The notes below the pieces were generated by a model. That model ran no database searches and was not told the DNA's origin. It saw only the letters and a program-made list of their open reading frames with translations. A stretch of DNA of 27,162 nt from CAZUZS01 sp964624795 (GTDB lineage Bacteria; Calditrichota; Calditrichia; RBG-13-44-9). Where the stretch lies: positions 1 to 27,162 of the forward strand of contig CAZUZS010000067.1 of the NCBI GenBank assembly GCA_964624795.1. Reading direction: 5' to 3'. Within the stretch, counting starts at the first letter, position 1, and each line of letters starts with the position of its first letter. Position numbers and translations under genes: made by a program. Of the stretch, positions 1-9,283 are shown in pieces.

Positions 1-102
1 ACATACATGCACCCCTCATGATTAAACACCCATTGCTTAATTTTCATTTCTTCTCTATATTAAAATGAACGTAACAATGAGAAAAATATAACCGTATCTA
101 CT

Positions 103-684
103 ATGGAAATTGATAAGAAACAGGAAGATCGAAGGTTAATAAAACTGGCATTGCAGGGAAATGAAAAGGCTTACGAATCCCTGCTGAATAAATACAGAAA
201 CCTGGTTTTCACAATCATGATCAAAATGGTGCGAAATCCGCAGGAAGCAGAAGATTTAACGCAGGAAGCTTTTATGAAGGCGTTCAACTCGCTGGATTCC
301 TTTAATGATGAATTTGCATTTTCCACCTGGTTGATGAAGATTGCCACAAACAACTGTATCGATTTCTTGCGAAAGCGCAAGCTGCGAACCTATTCCATTC
401 ACGAGCCGCTTCATTATAAAGATGAAGAGATCGAGGTGGAGATTCCGGATGATGAACCATCTCCGGAAAGGAATTTGTTGCAGGCGGAAAGGAAAAGGAT
501 TATCGAAGACGCCATAGAAGCGTTGCCTGAGCGATACCGTTACGTAATTCTCTTGCGGCACAGAGAGGAGAAGTCTTACGAGGAAATCTCTGAAATTCTC
601 AACCTCCCGTTGGGAACGGTAAAAGCCCAAATATTTCGGGCGCGCGAAATTCTGAATAAAAAATTGAAAGAGATAATAAATTAG
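103..684 (+). CDS. ECF-type RNA polymerase sigma-70 family sigma factor
   Basis: This 193-residue protein has the two-domain layout of extracytoplasmic-function sigma factors. Region 2 lies at about residues 20-90 and carries the core-binding and -10 recognition pattern (AEDLTQEAFMKAF, then FSTWLMKIATNNCIDFLRKR). Region 4 lies at about residues 130-187 (ALPERYRYVILLRHREEKSYEEISEILNLP, then GTVKAQIFRAREIL) and is the helix-turn-helix that reads the -35 element. There is no region 1 or 3. The ATG at 103 is preceded by an AT-rich stretch without a clear Shine-Dalgarno sequence, but it sits correctly ahead of region 2. The next gene starts 13 bp after the stop and encodes an exported protein rather than a zinc-finger anti-sigma factor, so the control mechanism and the stimulus are not visible. 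The family call is firm; the regulon is unknown. Confidence 0.93.
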   Translation: MEIDKKQEDRRLIKLALQGNEKAYESLLNKYRNLVFTIMIKMVRNPQEAEDLTQEAFMKAFNSLDSFNDEFAFSTWLMKIATNNCIDFLRKRKLRTYSIHEPLHYKDEEIEVEIPDDEPSPERNLLQAERKRIIEDAIEALPERYRYVILLRHREEKSYEEISEILNLPLGTVKAQIFRAREILNKKLKEIIN

Positions 685-697
685 ATGGTTAAATGAG

Positions 698-1582
698 ATG
701 AAGAAATTTGAACCAATTATTCTCGGCCTTCTTCTCACCCTGGTTACCGGACCTCTGTTCGCTTCCGACGAAAACCAGCAAGTTTTCAAAAAGCAGGAAC
801 CTCTCACCAGGGAGAAAAGCCTGGTGGTTTATGTGACATACGGGAACGGCTACATTGACATTGGTAAGGCAAATGCGAAAAACGTCTTTGTTGGAGAATT
901 TGATTATAAAAATCAGAAGCCGGATGTGCGATACGAAGTTGTGGGCGATGAGGGTAGGCTCAATGTGCAATTTTCCGGAAAACTGAGAAAAGACAGCCGG
1001 GATGATGAATCTCATAACATAACTTCATTCAAGAGATTGTACGACAACGATCTTACACTAAACCTCTCGCCGGATTTGCCCATCGATCTGGACCTGGAGC
1101 TGGGTGTCATAAAGGGAAAAATCGATATAGGTGGCTTGCGCATTAAAAATCTTAAATTAGAAGTAGGGGTCAGTCAAAGCTCCATACTCTGCAGCGAGCC
1201 AAACCCGGAATCTCTCGAAGATTTCAAGATCGAGGGTGGAGTCGGCAAACTTATGGTAGAAAAGCTGGGCAATGCTAATATCCGGAATTTTTCATTCCAA
1301 GGTGGAGTCGGCTCGTACGTGCTTGATTTCGGCGGAAAATACCAGCAGGATATGCATGCAAATATTGAGATAGGGATGGGGAAGGTTAAACTTTACCTGC
1401 CGAAATATGTGGGCACCCGGATTGAAGTCGATAAATCCTTTCTTTCTTCGTTTTCCATTGATGAAGCCTACAAAAAGGGCGATTTCTATTACAACGATCA
1501 ATGGGAAAAAACTCCCTATATGCTGGACATGAAGGTTGAAGCCGGTGTGGGCAAGGTGGATATTATTTGGGTGGAGGATTAA
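698..1582 (+). CDS. Exported toast-rack/LiaF-like beta-structure protein
   Basis: This 294-residue protein begins with a signal peptide (MKKFEPIILGLLLTLVTGPLFA, cleavage near residue 22). The body is beta-rich and carries recurring strand motifs: LEVGVSQSS, IEGGVGKLMVE, FQGGVGSYVLDF, IEIGMGKVKLYLP and, at the very C-terminus, VEAGVGKVDIIW. This Gly-Val-Gly-Lys spacing is typical of the toast-rack and LiaF-like cell-wall-active families, which fold as stacked strands. It starts 13 bp after an ECF sigma-factor gene, so the two are almost certainly co-transcribed. It may be a target of that sigma factor or a partner in sensing envelope state, but no transmembrane anchor is visible beyond the signal peptide. 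The substrate or ligand is unknown. The family assignment is by eye from the repeat pattern. Confidence 0.75.
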   Translation: MKKFEPIILGLLLTLVTGPLFASDENQQVFKKQEPLTREKSLVVYVTYGNGYIDIGKANAKNVFVGEFDYKNQKPDVRYEVVGDEGRLNVQFSGKLRKDSRDDESHNITSFKRLYDNDLTLNLSPDLPIDLDLELGVIKGKIDIGGLRIKNLKLEVGVSQSSILCSEPNPESLEDFKIEGGVGKLMVEKLGNANIRNFSFQGGVGSYVLDFGGKYQQDMHANIEIGMGKVKLYLPKYVGTRIEVDKSFLSSFSIDEAYKKGDFYYNDQWEKTPYMLDMKVEAGVGKVDIIWVED

Positions 1583-1626
1583 ACAGAAGCATTTGAGGAG
1601 ACAAAGGTTCGATTACCCGTTAATGA

Positions 1627-1658
1627 AAAAAGCCCGGATTCTCTCCGGGCTTTTTCTT
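1627..1658. terminator. Bidirectional rho-independent terminator
   Basis: A 12-bp perfect stem (arms 1627-1638 and 1644-1655) has a 5-nt loop and is flanked by an A-run on the left and a T-run on the right, so it can act on both strands. It lies between the convergent ends of the exported-protein gene (stop at 1582) and nrdJ (minus strand, stop at 1679), and would close both transcripts. Confidence 0.9.
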
Positions 1659-1678
1659 ATCCGCGATCTCGGTACAAT

Positions 1679-4555
1679 TTATGAACAACCGCTAGTTGTG
1701 CCACAATCTATGCATTTGTAGCAGTTACCGTTTCGCACCATAATGCTTCCGCATTCCGGGCAATTTGGTGCGTCTGCCTGGGTTTGAAAGATAAATCTTT
1801 CCTGCTGTTCGCGTGTGGAACCGGCGACCGGTTCCGGTGGCTGCTTCTGCTTTTCAAGTCCGTTTGGCGGGACAATCGCGGAATTCGAAGTGTTTTTTCT
1901 TTCCGGCGGAGCGCTGGTTCCGAATTCATTATCCTCAACAAATTCTTCGCTCATATATCGAAGTTGTTCTTCACGACTGAGAAATTTAAGCGCCAACCAG
2001 CGGAAAATGTAGTCCGTCACCGATTTCGCAATTGGGATGTGCGGGTTATTTGTAAAGCCGGAAGGCTCGAATCGCGTATGCGTGAATTTATCGCAGAGAA
2101 CTTTTAAAGGAACGCCGTATTGCAGGGCCATTGAAATCGCGGTAGCGAAAGCATCCATCAAACCGGAAACAACTGAGCCCTCTTTGGCCATCACGATGAA
2201 AATTTCGCCCGGTGAACCATCTTCATACATCCCCGCGGTGATATAGCCTTCGTGTCCTCCCAGCGAGAATTTATGAGTGAACGATTTTCGCTCATCAGGC
2301 AGCCGGCGGCGATAAGGCCGTCCATGTTCCTTAATCGTCCGGTCGATTACTGTTGATAATGGCTGGGTACGTTTGCTGTTATCCCGGTAAATGGAAATCG
2401 CCTTCAGTCCCAGTTTCCACGCCTCGCTGTAAACTTCGCGAATTTCTTCAACCGACACATTTTCCGGCACATTGACGGTTTTTGAAATGGCGCCGGAAAT
2501 AAACGGCTGGGTAGCGGCCAACATCTTGACATGACCCATATATTGGATGGAGCGCTCACCGTTTTTCGGTTTGAAAGCGCAGTCGAAAACAGGCAGGTGC
2601 TTGTCTTTCAGCCCCGGCGCCCCCTCTATGGTGTCGTTGGAATTCACGTAATCAATGATGTCTTTAATTTCTGTTTCAGTGTATTGCAGTTTTTTCAACG
2701 CCTTTTCAACAGTCTGATTCACGATTTTCATCAAACCGCCGCCGACCAGTTTTTTGTATTTTACCAGCGCAATGTCCGGTTCCACGCCGGTGGTATCGCA
2801 GTCCATCATAAATGCGATGGTTCCGGTGGGCGCCAGGACCGTGACTTGCGCATTCCGAAAACCACTCTTTTTCCCCTTTTTGTAGGCTTCATCCCACACC
2901 TGACGTGAAGCATCGAACAACGGTTTAGGGATTTGTGCTTCGTCCAGATCGTAAGCGGCAGTACGGTGCTTTTGAATGACCCGCAGCATGGGCTCCCTGT
3001 TTTTTTCATACTCTTCGAATGTACCAACGACGCCCGCCAGTTCGCTGGAAGTTACATACGCTTCGCCGGTCATAAGCGAAGTAATCGCCGCTGCGTACGA
3101 GCGGCCAATATCGCCATCGTATGGAAGTCCGCGGGACATGAGCAACGCTCCGAGGTTGGCATATCCCAATCCCAGGGTGCGAAATAGATGGGAATTGTGG
3201 CTAATTTCCTGCCGCGGGTAACTGGAATTATCGACGATTATTTCCATGGCGGTGATCATGATCCGCACCGCTTTGCGGAATGCTTCGACATCGAATTCTT
3301 CGTTTTCGTCCAGGAATTTCATCAGGTTCAGCGATGCCAGGTTGCAGGCCGTGTCGTCGACAAACATATATTCCGAACATGGATTTGATGCATTAATCCT
3401 GGCAGAATTCGGGCAGGTGTGCCAGTCATTGATCGTCGTATCAAATTGCATCCCGGGATCGCCGCAAATATGTGTGCCTTCGGCAATTTTATTCAAAATT
3501 TCCCGGGCGCGAAAACGATCGGCGGGTTTCCCGGTCGTAACTTCGCGGGTGACCCATTCCAGATCCTCCTCTACCGCCTGCATAAAATCATCGGTCACGC
3601 GCACACTGTGATTCGCGTTCTGGAAGAATACCGAACCGTACGCTTCACCGTTTATGCTGCCATCGTAACCGGCATCGATCAGGGCCCAAGCTTTTCTTTC
3701 TTCATTTGCCTTGGAATTGATGAACTCCATGATGTCCGGGTGGTCTACATTGAGAATCACCATTTTTGCCGCCCGCCGCGTCTTTCCGCCAGATTTTATC
3801 ACGCCGGCAAATGCATCGAAGCCTTTCATAAATGAGACCGGGCCGGAAGCCTGCCCACCTCCGGAAATAATTTCATCGGAGGAACGCAGCGTGGACAGAT
3901 TAGTGCCGGTACCGGACCCAAATTTAAACAGCATCCCTTCAATCTTTGCCAGGTTCAGGATACTTTCCATATTGTCAGTAACGGAATTTATAAAACAGGC
4001 CGAACATTGCGGCTTGGGCTCAATTCCCACATTGAACCAGACCGGACTGTTAAATGCAACATACTGGTTTACCAGCAGGGAAGTCAGCTCATTATAAAAG
4101 ATTTCCACATCCTCATCGCTGGCAAAATAGCCGTCGGCTTTCCCCCAATCGGCCATAGTGCGAGACACGCGATTGACGAGCTGCTTCACGCTGGTTTCAC
4201 GTTCGTCGGTTCCTAACTGGCCGTGAAAATATTTGCTCACCACGACATTTGTTGCCAACTGGCTCCAGAACGAAGGAACTTCCACCTCGCTCTGACTAAA
4301 TATCACTTCGCCTCTCTCGTTGGTGATTAAAGCTTCCCTCAACTCCCAATCTATCTCATCGAACGGATGAACGCCCTGATGCGAGAAGTAATGATCGAAC
4401 TTCATTTTCATCATCTCACTCTGTTCTGTTTCTTCTTCCTTACTCTCGCTTTCGGGCATAGTTTCATCCAGTTCCGGTTGCATCACCTCAATATCCAGAG
4501 GCAGCAATAAATCATCTTTGGCGTCTGCTCTCCGGCTGGTTTTTTGAACTGGCAT
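1679..4555 (-). CDS. nrdJ: Adenosylcobalamin-dependent (class II) ribonucleotide reductase
   Basis: This 958-residue enzyme would reduce ribonucleotides to deoxyribonucleotides using a radical generated from adenosylcobalamin, independent of oxygen. After a non-conserved acidic N-terminus (residues 1-50) comes the reductase N-terminal domain (WELREALITNERGEVIF onward). The catalytic barrel holds CSACFINSVTDNMESIL, the loop GTGTNLSTLR, and NPCSEY with the presumed radical cysteine at 393 and glutamate at 395. A TSCPAD-type domain follows (SLGGHEGYITAGMYEDGSPGE through the KFTHTRFEPSGFT region). The tail is a zinc ribbon with cysteines 932, 935, 945, 948, 951 and 957, which in this family carries the redox cysteines that re-reduce the active site. 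The ATG has a strong GGAGGAGG ribosome-binding site. No other RNR class is in the window. No cobalamin riboswitch is recognisable upstream. Confidence 0.96.
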   Translation of the reverse strand: MPVQKTSRRADAKDDLLLPLDIEVMQPELDETMPESESKEEETEQSEMMKMKFDHYFSHQGVHPFDEIDWELREALITNERGEVIFSQSEVEVPSFWSQLATNVVVSKYFHGQLGTDERETSVKQLVNRVSRTMADWGKADGYFASDEDVEIFYNELTSLLVNQYVAFNSPVWFNVGIEPKPQCSACFINSVTDNMESILNLAKIEGMLFKFGSGTGTNLSTLRSSDEIISGGGQASGPVSFMKGFDAFAGVIKSGGKTRRAAKMVILNVDHPDIMEFINSKANEERKAWALIDAGYDGSINGEAYGSVFFQNANHSVRVTDDFMQAVEEDLEWVTREVTTGKPADRFRAREILNKIAEGTHICGDPGMQFDTTINDWHTCPNSARINASNPCSEYMFVDDTACNLASLNLMKFLDENEEFDVEAFRKAVRIMITAMEIIVDNSSYPRQEISHNSHLFRTLGLGYANLGALLMSRGLPYDGDIGRSYAAAITSLMTGEAYVTSSELAGVVGTFEEYEKNREPMLRVIQKHRTAAYDLDEAQIPKPLFDASRQVWDEAYKKGKKSGFRNAQVTVLAPTGTIAFMMDCDTTGVEPDIALVKYKKLVGGGLMKIVNQTVEKALKKLQYTETEIKDIIDYVNSNDTIEGAPGLKDKHLPVFDCAFKPKNGERSIQYMGHVKMLAATQPFISGAISKTVNVPENVSVEEIREVYSEAWKLGLKAISIYRDNSKRTQPLSTVIDRTIKEHGRPYRRRLPDERKSFTHKFSLGGHEGYITAGMYEDGSPGEIFIVMAKEGSVVSGLMDAFATAISMALQYGVPLKVLCDKFTHTRFEPSGFTNNPHIPIAKSVTDYIFRWLALKFLSREEQLRYMSEEFVEDNEFGTSAPPERKNTSNSAIVPPNGLEKQKQPPEPVAGSTREQQERFIFQTQADAPNCPECGSIMVRNGNCYKCIDCGTTSGCS

Positions 4556-4913
4556 AACGGCCTCCTCCGTGAAATAATTATATACTGGATTAAAATGGTC
4601 CTATTTTGAAGATTGTGTGTATCCCCAATAAAAACAATCAATTGATGTAGTTGTAAATCCCAAAAAGTTGTTCGAAAAATACGCTATTGGGAAGCAAAAA
4701 TCAACCCCTTTTATGATTCGTTTGTAGGCCGATGTTTCAGCATGTTGATTTTTCACGGTTTATATCTCTAAACAATTTACCGTCCTCTCGTCCCCGAATT
4801 CATCTGTCAACGACAGAAGCCGGTTTCGTTCGTCTAACGCAGGAAGAGAGTACCGAAGACCTGAAAATGTCCGTTGTTTGAAGAGCAGTGAATCCCAAAT
4901 TCAGTGTTGTTTT
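4556..4913. other. Intergenic gap upstream of nrdJ
   Basis: This is 358 bp between two minus-strand genes. It holds the nrdJ ribosome-binding site (4560-4568) and, on the minus strand, a TATAAT hexamer at 4577-4582 that could be a -10 box, with no good -35 partner. A short 6-bp hairpin lies near 4803-4818. No convincing NrdR box pair, B12-box or other riboswitch core is visible, and no ORF with coding character. Confidence 0.5.
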
Positions 4914-5822
4914 TCAACGGCGGAGATTGGATTTTGCCGATTCCATCCTGTCCTCTAACAGCCGGGTGACCCGCTCTTTCTCATGGTCCGAAAGCCCGCT
5001 TATTGGAACAAGGATCTTACTCAGCAGAATATAAATATCTTTAAACTCCGGAAAGTTTGCTTCCAGCAGATCGAGATGCGAGAGAATCGTTTCGGTATCA
5101 GCGCGTTTCACCGGGCCGGTTAACCCCCCGGAGACACCATGCAATTGCACATTTTCGATGGAAGAGAGCAAAAGCGGATTCAACATGCGGGGCATGTCGC
5201 TGGCTGCAGGTAAAACATCCTGCAAAATCTCTTTGCTGACCTCGGCCAGGGACACATAAAAATTGGCATAAAAGACACAGGCAAGATGAATCGCCCGTTT
5301 CTGCTCCGCGGTCACTCGCAGCGTTTTGTTTTTCAAGGAATGGAGTATATTCTCCAGATGCTCCAGGGCCGAAATATCACCTTCAAGGTTAAACCACACA
5401 TCTCCGATACCATGATTTTCCCTCGGATCGGACGAGAATGAATACACCGGGTGCACGCCGGCAATTGCCGCGCCGCGGTCCTTGAGCGGCTGCAAAGCCG
5501 ATGAGGGCAAAACGCCGGATGAATGCGCTACAATCTTGTCGCGAAAAGAGATATCCAATTGAGCAAGGCGGGCAGCCAGATCGGCAACCTGGTTGTCGTG
5601 TACCGTTAGGAGAAGAATTCGGGATTGGGATAATTTTGACGAATCGATTTCAGAATGCAGGAATCGCCACTGAAGTTTACCTTCCAGGAAGGCGACTCGC
5701 TCCGGATTATTTTCCACCAGCAAATCTATTTTAAAACCGTTTCGCAGGAGATAATAAGCCAACGAAGCGCCCGCTCTGCCGCCGCCTATGATGGAGAAAG
5801 TGGAGCTGGAGTTGACAGACAT
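4914..5822 (-). CDS. Rossmann-fold and DUF2520 domain protein
   Basis: This 302-residue protein opens with a nucleotide-binding Rossmann motif, FSIIGGGRAGASLAYYLL (glycines 13, 15 and 18), followed by a strand (IDLLVENNPERV) like that of NADP-dependent reductases. The N-terminal half resembles F420/NADP oxidoreductases and pyrroline-5-carboxylate reductases (LLLTVHDNQVADLAARL; IVAHSSGVLPSSAL; GVHPVYSF). The C-terminal helical half (AIHLACVFYANFYVSLAEVSKEIL onward) fits DUF2520, where the catalytic groups of the related reductases would lie. The reaction is unknown for this family. It is on the same strand as nrdJ but 358 bp upstream, and 81 bp downstream of the next minus-strand gene, with which it may share a transcript. 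Family call good, function open. Confidence 0.85.
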   Translation of the reverse strand: MSVNSSSTFSIIGGGRAGASLAYYLLRNGFKIDLLVENNPERVAFLEGKLQWRFLHSEIDSSKLSQSRILLLTVHDNQVADLAARLAQLDISFRDKIVAHSSGVLPSSALQPLKDRGAAIAGVHPVYSFSSDPRENHGIGDVWFNLEGDISALEHLENILHSLKNKTLRVTAEQKRAIHLACVFYANFYVSLAEVSKEILQDVLPAASDMPRMLNPLLLSSIENVQLHGVSGGLTGPVKRADTETILSHLDLLEANFPEFKDIYILLSKILVPISGLSDHEKERVTRLLEDRMESAKSNLRR

Positions 5823-5903
5823 TCAAATGACCGATTGTTAGATTCTTGTTCGCTGGTCGGAATTACCGCTGCTTCGCGATGTACGGAGTGCCATAAGCAA
5901 ATT

Positions 5904-7184
5904 CTATTGGAACTCCTCCTTGCTAACCAGGCGGTCCTTCGGAAAATATCGATTATAGACCAGATCAGACAACTCCAGCGCATCTCTGGCATATGGGTTT
6001 ACGCCGGTCTGATAAAGCAAATCGTCTATCGCCGCCGATGCCTGTTTCCAGGTGGCAACACCGTTCAGGTAATCGATAAATTTCTGGTAGTGCCTCTCAT
6101 CCTTTTTGAAAACCTTCTTGATAAATTTTTTCTGCTGCTTGCGGGAAATCATAGTATTCAGATCGGCCAAATATTTTCCTTTAATCTTCTCAGACACCAC
6201 ATCCGCGAGTTGGTCCGCAGCACTTACCGTTGAAGCGGGAACCTCTTCTTCCTCTTCTTCGAACTCCTCCTCCATCTCCTCTTCTATTTCTGGCTCTTCG
6301 ATTGCGGGAGCTTGCACGGCTTCTTCCACCGTGATTTCATCTACCTGCACCTCCGGCCGGGAAACTTCGATGTCCTCGATGGCCTCCACTGAAAGTTCCT
6401 TTTGCTCTTCACTCAAACGCTCCTTGCTTGTTTTACCGGTACGCAGCAAAACTTCCAGGTCGGTGAACGTAATTTCGCTGTTTCCGTCCTGTTCCTCTTT
6501 TTGAATGAGCGTGGTGTAGTCATCCAGATTGCGATCTCCAAATGCCTTCAGCAAAATATCCACCGGAAGGCTGTCGGAAGCGTCGCGTCCTTCGTTCAGA
6601 AAATTGATTATTGTTTTAACTGTTTGCAGGGTGGTGCCCAAAGTATCTTTGGCATAAACCTGCCCATCAATTCCCTTAATCAGGTCTTCAAACTGGTTCT
6701 GTGAAATTTCCCGCAGGTATTTCAAATTAAAATAGTCTGTAAGCGCATCCTTATAATACTGGAAACTGTCGAAATACTTCAGCATGTCATACACATCCAT
6801 AGTGGTGATGACAAAACTGTCCTTGAAAAGAAACTGGGTGAGGGTTTGATGAGGGCGAATCAGGTAATTGGCTTCCAGCTTTATTGCGCGTTCCAATAAT
6901 TGATTAAATTTATTCAGGTGGAATGTCGCCGTCTGTTTCAAAATATCGAATATTTTATCAATCAACACCCGCACTTCGGGCATGTCATAGTCAAAACGCT
7001 CGCTGGTGCTGAATTTGTCCGTCTCCTCCCGAAGCCAAAGCTCCACTTCCTGGTCAAAAAAATGTTTGACGGACTGCGGTATTTTGCGACTCATAATATA
7101 ATTCAGCGGAATGGTATCCATCTGGGGTGTAACCACTTCCTGGTGGATTTTGTTGATGATGTTATCCATAACTTTTTCAAGCAT
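5904..7184 (-). CDS. Unrecognised helical protein with acidic linker
   Basis: I do not recognise this 426-residue protein. It has no signal peptide and no membrane segment, so it is probably cytoplasmic. Residues 1-250 are predicted by eye to be mostly helical, with amphipathic stretches such as VRVLIDKIFDILKQTATFHLNKFNQLLERAIKLEA. Residues 260-325 are an extremely acidic, proline-containing linker, with a near-continuous Glu run around 300-315. Residues 326-426 form a second helical domain containing a basic patch (MISRKQQKKFIKKVFKKDERHYQKF) and ending DLVYNRYFPKDRL. A charged linker between two helical domains suggests a scaffold or adaptor. The start is supported by GAGG eight bases upstream of the ATG. 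It lies 81 bp upstream of the DUF2520 gene on the same strand. It is a real gene by length, codon use and ribosome-binding site; the function is unknown. Confidence 0.8.
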   Translation of the reverse strand: MLEKVMDNIINKIHQEVVTPQMDTIPLNYIMSRKIPQSVKHFFDQEVELWLREETDKFSTSERFDYDMPEVRVLIDKIFDILKQTATFHLNKFNQLLERAIKLEANYLIRPHQTLTQFLFKDSFVITTMDVYDMLKYFDSFQYYKDALTDYFNLKYLREISQNQFEDLIKGIDGQVYAKDTLGTTLQTVKTIINFLNEGRDASDSLPVDILLKAFGDRNLDDYTTLIQKEEQDGNSEITFTDLEVLLRTGKTSKERLSEEQKELSVEAIEDIEVSRPEVQVDEITVEEAVQAPAIEEPEIEEEMEEEFEEEEEEVPASTVSAADQLADVVSEKIKGKYLADLNTMISRKQQKKFIKKVFKKDERHYQKFIDYLNGVATWKQASAAIDDLLYQTGVNPYARDALELSDLVYNRYFPKDRLVSKEEFQ

Positions 7185-7370
7185 TATTCTGACCTCGTTT
7201 TCATTTTGCGTTAATATTAATACGGCGGGTAAAATATTGCAAGCCTAAATTCCGTAAATGTCTTCACGCATAACGATTTCGGCCCGCCAATAGATCAAGC
7301 CATGATGGCAAAATGCAAAAATCATCATTTTTCACTTGCAAATGAATTTATTATCAATTAGTTTGTGCTA

Positions 7371-7385
7371 CGATTATTATTATCA
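7371..7385 (+). promoter_or_regulatory. Putative Fur-like operator
   Basis: The 15-bp site fits the 7-1-7 Fur-type palindrome TGATAAT-N-ATTATCA. The right half is perfect and the left half matches 5 of 7. A second ATTATCA half-site lies at 7350-7356. Both lie within 55 bp of the start codon of the TonB-receptor gene, where a repressor would block transcription. The local sequence is AT-rich, so chance matches are possible. Confidence 0.4.
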
Positions 7386-7402
7386 TAACACAGAGATGCT
7401 AA

Positions 7403-9259
7403 ATGAGAACACCTTTTCTGCTCACCATCATTATCACCTTAATTCATCTGACAATTACACTTTCTTCCGGCACTGAGGTCGATTCAGTAAAAACCTATCA
7501 CTTGCAGGATTCCATCGTTGTAATTGCAGACCGATATGAAATACCGCTGAAATCAATAGCGCACACAATTGATCTTGTCCCGGTTAAGAGATACGCCGAT
7601 GCAGCCAACCACTCGGTACTGCAGGTAGTTGATCTCCTCACAGCAACCGCTTTTGTAATGGATAAAAAGGTGCTTGGTTACGGTGTGGGAACCGCAGGAG
7701 CCGGCAGTATCAACATTCGGGGAATGGGGGGCAAACCCAATTCCGGTATTCTTGTACTGATTAACGGCCGTCCGGACTTCATGGCCATTTTTGGACATCC
7801 CCTGCCTGATGTATACGGGCTGGAAGATATCGATCAAATTGAGATCATTAAGGGACCATCATCTGCGGTTTTTGGTACCAACGCTATGGGAGGTGTTATC
7901 AATTTGGTTTCGGAAACTCCGTCCCAAAACGCGCTAAATTTTAAAATGATGGGAGGCAATTTCAATACCTTCAAACAAAGATTCGGCATGGACTTTCATT
8001 CCCCGAATAGCCAGTTAAGGCTGAATTTCACCCATCAGCAAAGCGATGGTCATGTAGATTTAACCGGCTTTAATGGATGGAACATGTCAACCCAATTTAC
8101 GCGGAAACTGGCTCAAAACTGGAAATTTACATTATCCGGAAGGTATGTTCCCTACCAGTTTGATGATCCTTCGATGGGGCGAGACGCTGCCGGATTAGGT
8201 GTTTATGGTAAAATTCGCCGTGGAATGGCCGATGCGCAAATCACGGGCAAAATGGGAAATTTAAACGGTTCCTATCATCTCTTCACAAATCTCGGGCACC
8301 ATCGGTTTTTCGATGGGTTTGAGTCTCACGATTTCTCTTACGGTTTGTCCACGTACCAGCATCTCAACTTTTCCGGAAAGCTGCAAATCGGCTTCGGAGC
8401 AGAGGCATTGCATTATGGTGGAAGGGCACGGAGTATCGTCGCCCCTGCCGGTCCCCCGGCTCCAATTCTGCATACCATCAATTCCATGGCGAGTTATGTG
8501 GTCGGCTTTTATACGCCGACCCCCAGGTTTACAATTGAGGGAGGATTTCGCTATCAACATGCATCCATCGATGTCGGGCAGACCAGCCCCACCGCCGGGC
8601 TGTCTTACCTCCCTTCCAGTCACCTGAAGCTGTTTGCCAACTACAATCACGGATTTCGATTTCCAACACTGCAGGAATTGTACCTGTTTCCGTCCTCCGA
8701 CGATAATCTGCAGCCAGAAAACATTCAAAGCGCGGAGACCGGCATCGAATTCTATTTTGACAATAGAAATTATCTGAAATTTTCCTACTTTCGGAACAAC
8801 GTTACGCAGCTCATTCAACTGGCAGCAAACCCGGGAAAGCAGCCACCCTACCGATATCAGAATAGCGGAGAGGCACAGCAGTGGGGTTTCGAGACCGGTC
8901 TCTATTTGCAGCCATTTCCGTTTATGAAGACGCAGCTTATGTACAGCTATCTCGAACCCGACAATTTAACGGCATATAATCCAGCGCATATGTTTAAATA
9001 CTACCTGGCGACCGAATGGAGAAAATTCGAATTCGCGGTCTTCGGAAAATATATCGCCGGAATATATGCGCAGAATTCACGGCTCGACAAGTTGGACAAT
9101 TATGCTTTGCTGAATTTCTCGTTAACATACCCGGTTCGATACGCTACTTTGCATTTGCAGGTCCAAAATGTGCTAAATACCTATTACGAGTTCCTGCCCG
9201 GGTATGGCGCTCCGCCTCTCAATTTTTTGGCCGGCTTCTCCCTGGACTTGCCCCGATAA
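7403..9259 (+). CDS. TonB-dependent outer-membrane receptor
   Basis: This 618-residue protein starts with a signal peptide (MRTPFLLTIIITLIHLTITLSSG). Just after it lies a TonB-box-like stretch, DSIVVIADRYE, which closely resembles that of BtuB-type receptors. The plug domain spans about residues 45-165 and includes INIRGMGGKPNSGILVLINGRP, DIDQIEIIKGPSSAVFGTNAMGGVINLVSE. The rest is a 22-strand-type barrel with the late signature FRFPTLQELYLFPSSDDNLQPENIQSAETGIEF. The length is close to BtuB and short compared with siderophore or SusC-type receptors. It leads a three-gene operon: an ECF-transporter S component starts 24 bp downstream, then a methyltransferase. A Fur-like palindrome just upstream suggests metal control. 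The ligand cannot be read from the sequence; corrinoid, haem or a ferric chelate are all possible. Confidence 0.92.
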   Translation: MRTPFLLTIIITLIHLTITLSSGTEVDSVKTYHLQDSIVVIADRYEIPLKSIAHTIDLVPVKRYADAANHSVLQVVDLLTATAFVMDKKVLGYGVGTAGAGSINIRGMGGKPNSGILVLINGRPDFMAIFGHPLPDVYGLEDIDQIEIIKGPSSAVFGTNAMGGVINLVSETPSQNALNFKMMGGNFNTFKQRFGMDFHSPNSQLRLNFTHQQSDGHVDLTGFNGWNMSTQFTRKLAQNWKFTLSGRYVPYQFDDPSMGRDAAGLGVYGKIRRGMADAQITGKMGNLNGSYHLFTNLGHHRFFDGFESHDFSYGLSTYQHLNFSGKLQIGFGAEALHYGGRARSIVAPAGPPAPILHTINSMASYVVGFYTPTPRFTIEGGFRYQHASIDVGQTSPTAGLSYLPSSHLKLFANYNHGFRFPTLQELYLFPSSDDNLQPENIQSAETGIEFYFDNRNYLKFSYFRNNVTQLIQLAANPGKQPPYRYQNSGEAQQWGFETGLYLQPFPFMKTQLMYSYLEPDNLTAYNPAHMFKYYLATEWRKFEFAVFGKYIAGIYAQNSRLDKLDNYALLNFSLTYPVRYATLHLQVQNVLNTYYEFLPGYGAPPLNFLAGFSLDLPR

Positions 9260-9283
9260 TTCTATTATTTAACCCGGAGAAGA

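Noticed and set aside
1600..1620. tRNA-like GGTTCGATTAC
   Set aside because: No acceptor stem or other arms fit; it is a chance T-loop-like string.
4556..4913. Cobalamin riboswitch ahead of nrdJ
   Set aside because: No B12-box-like core or typical paired elements could be found on the minus strand.
7343..7356. Second complete Fur box at 7343-7356
   Set aside because: Only the right half-site matches; the left half is out of register by one base.
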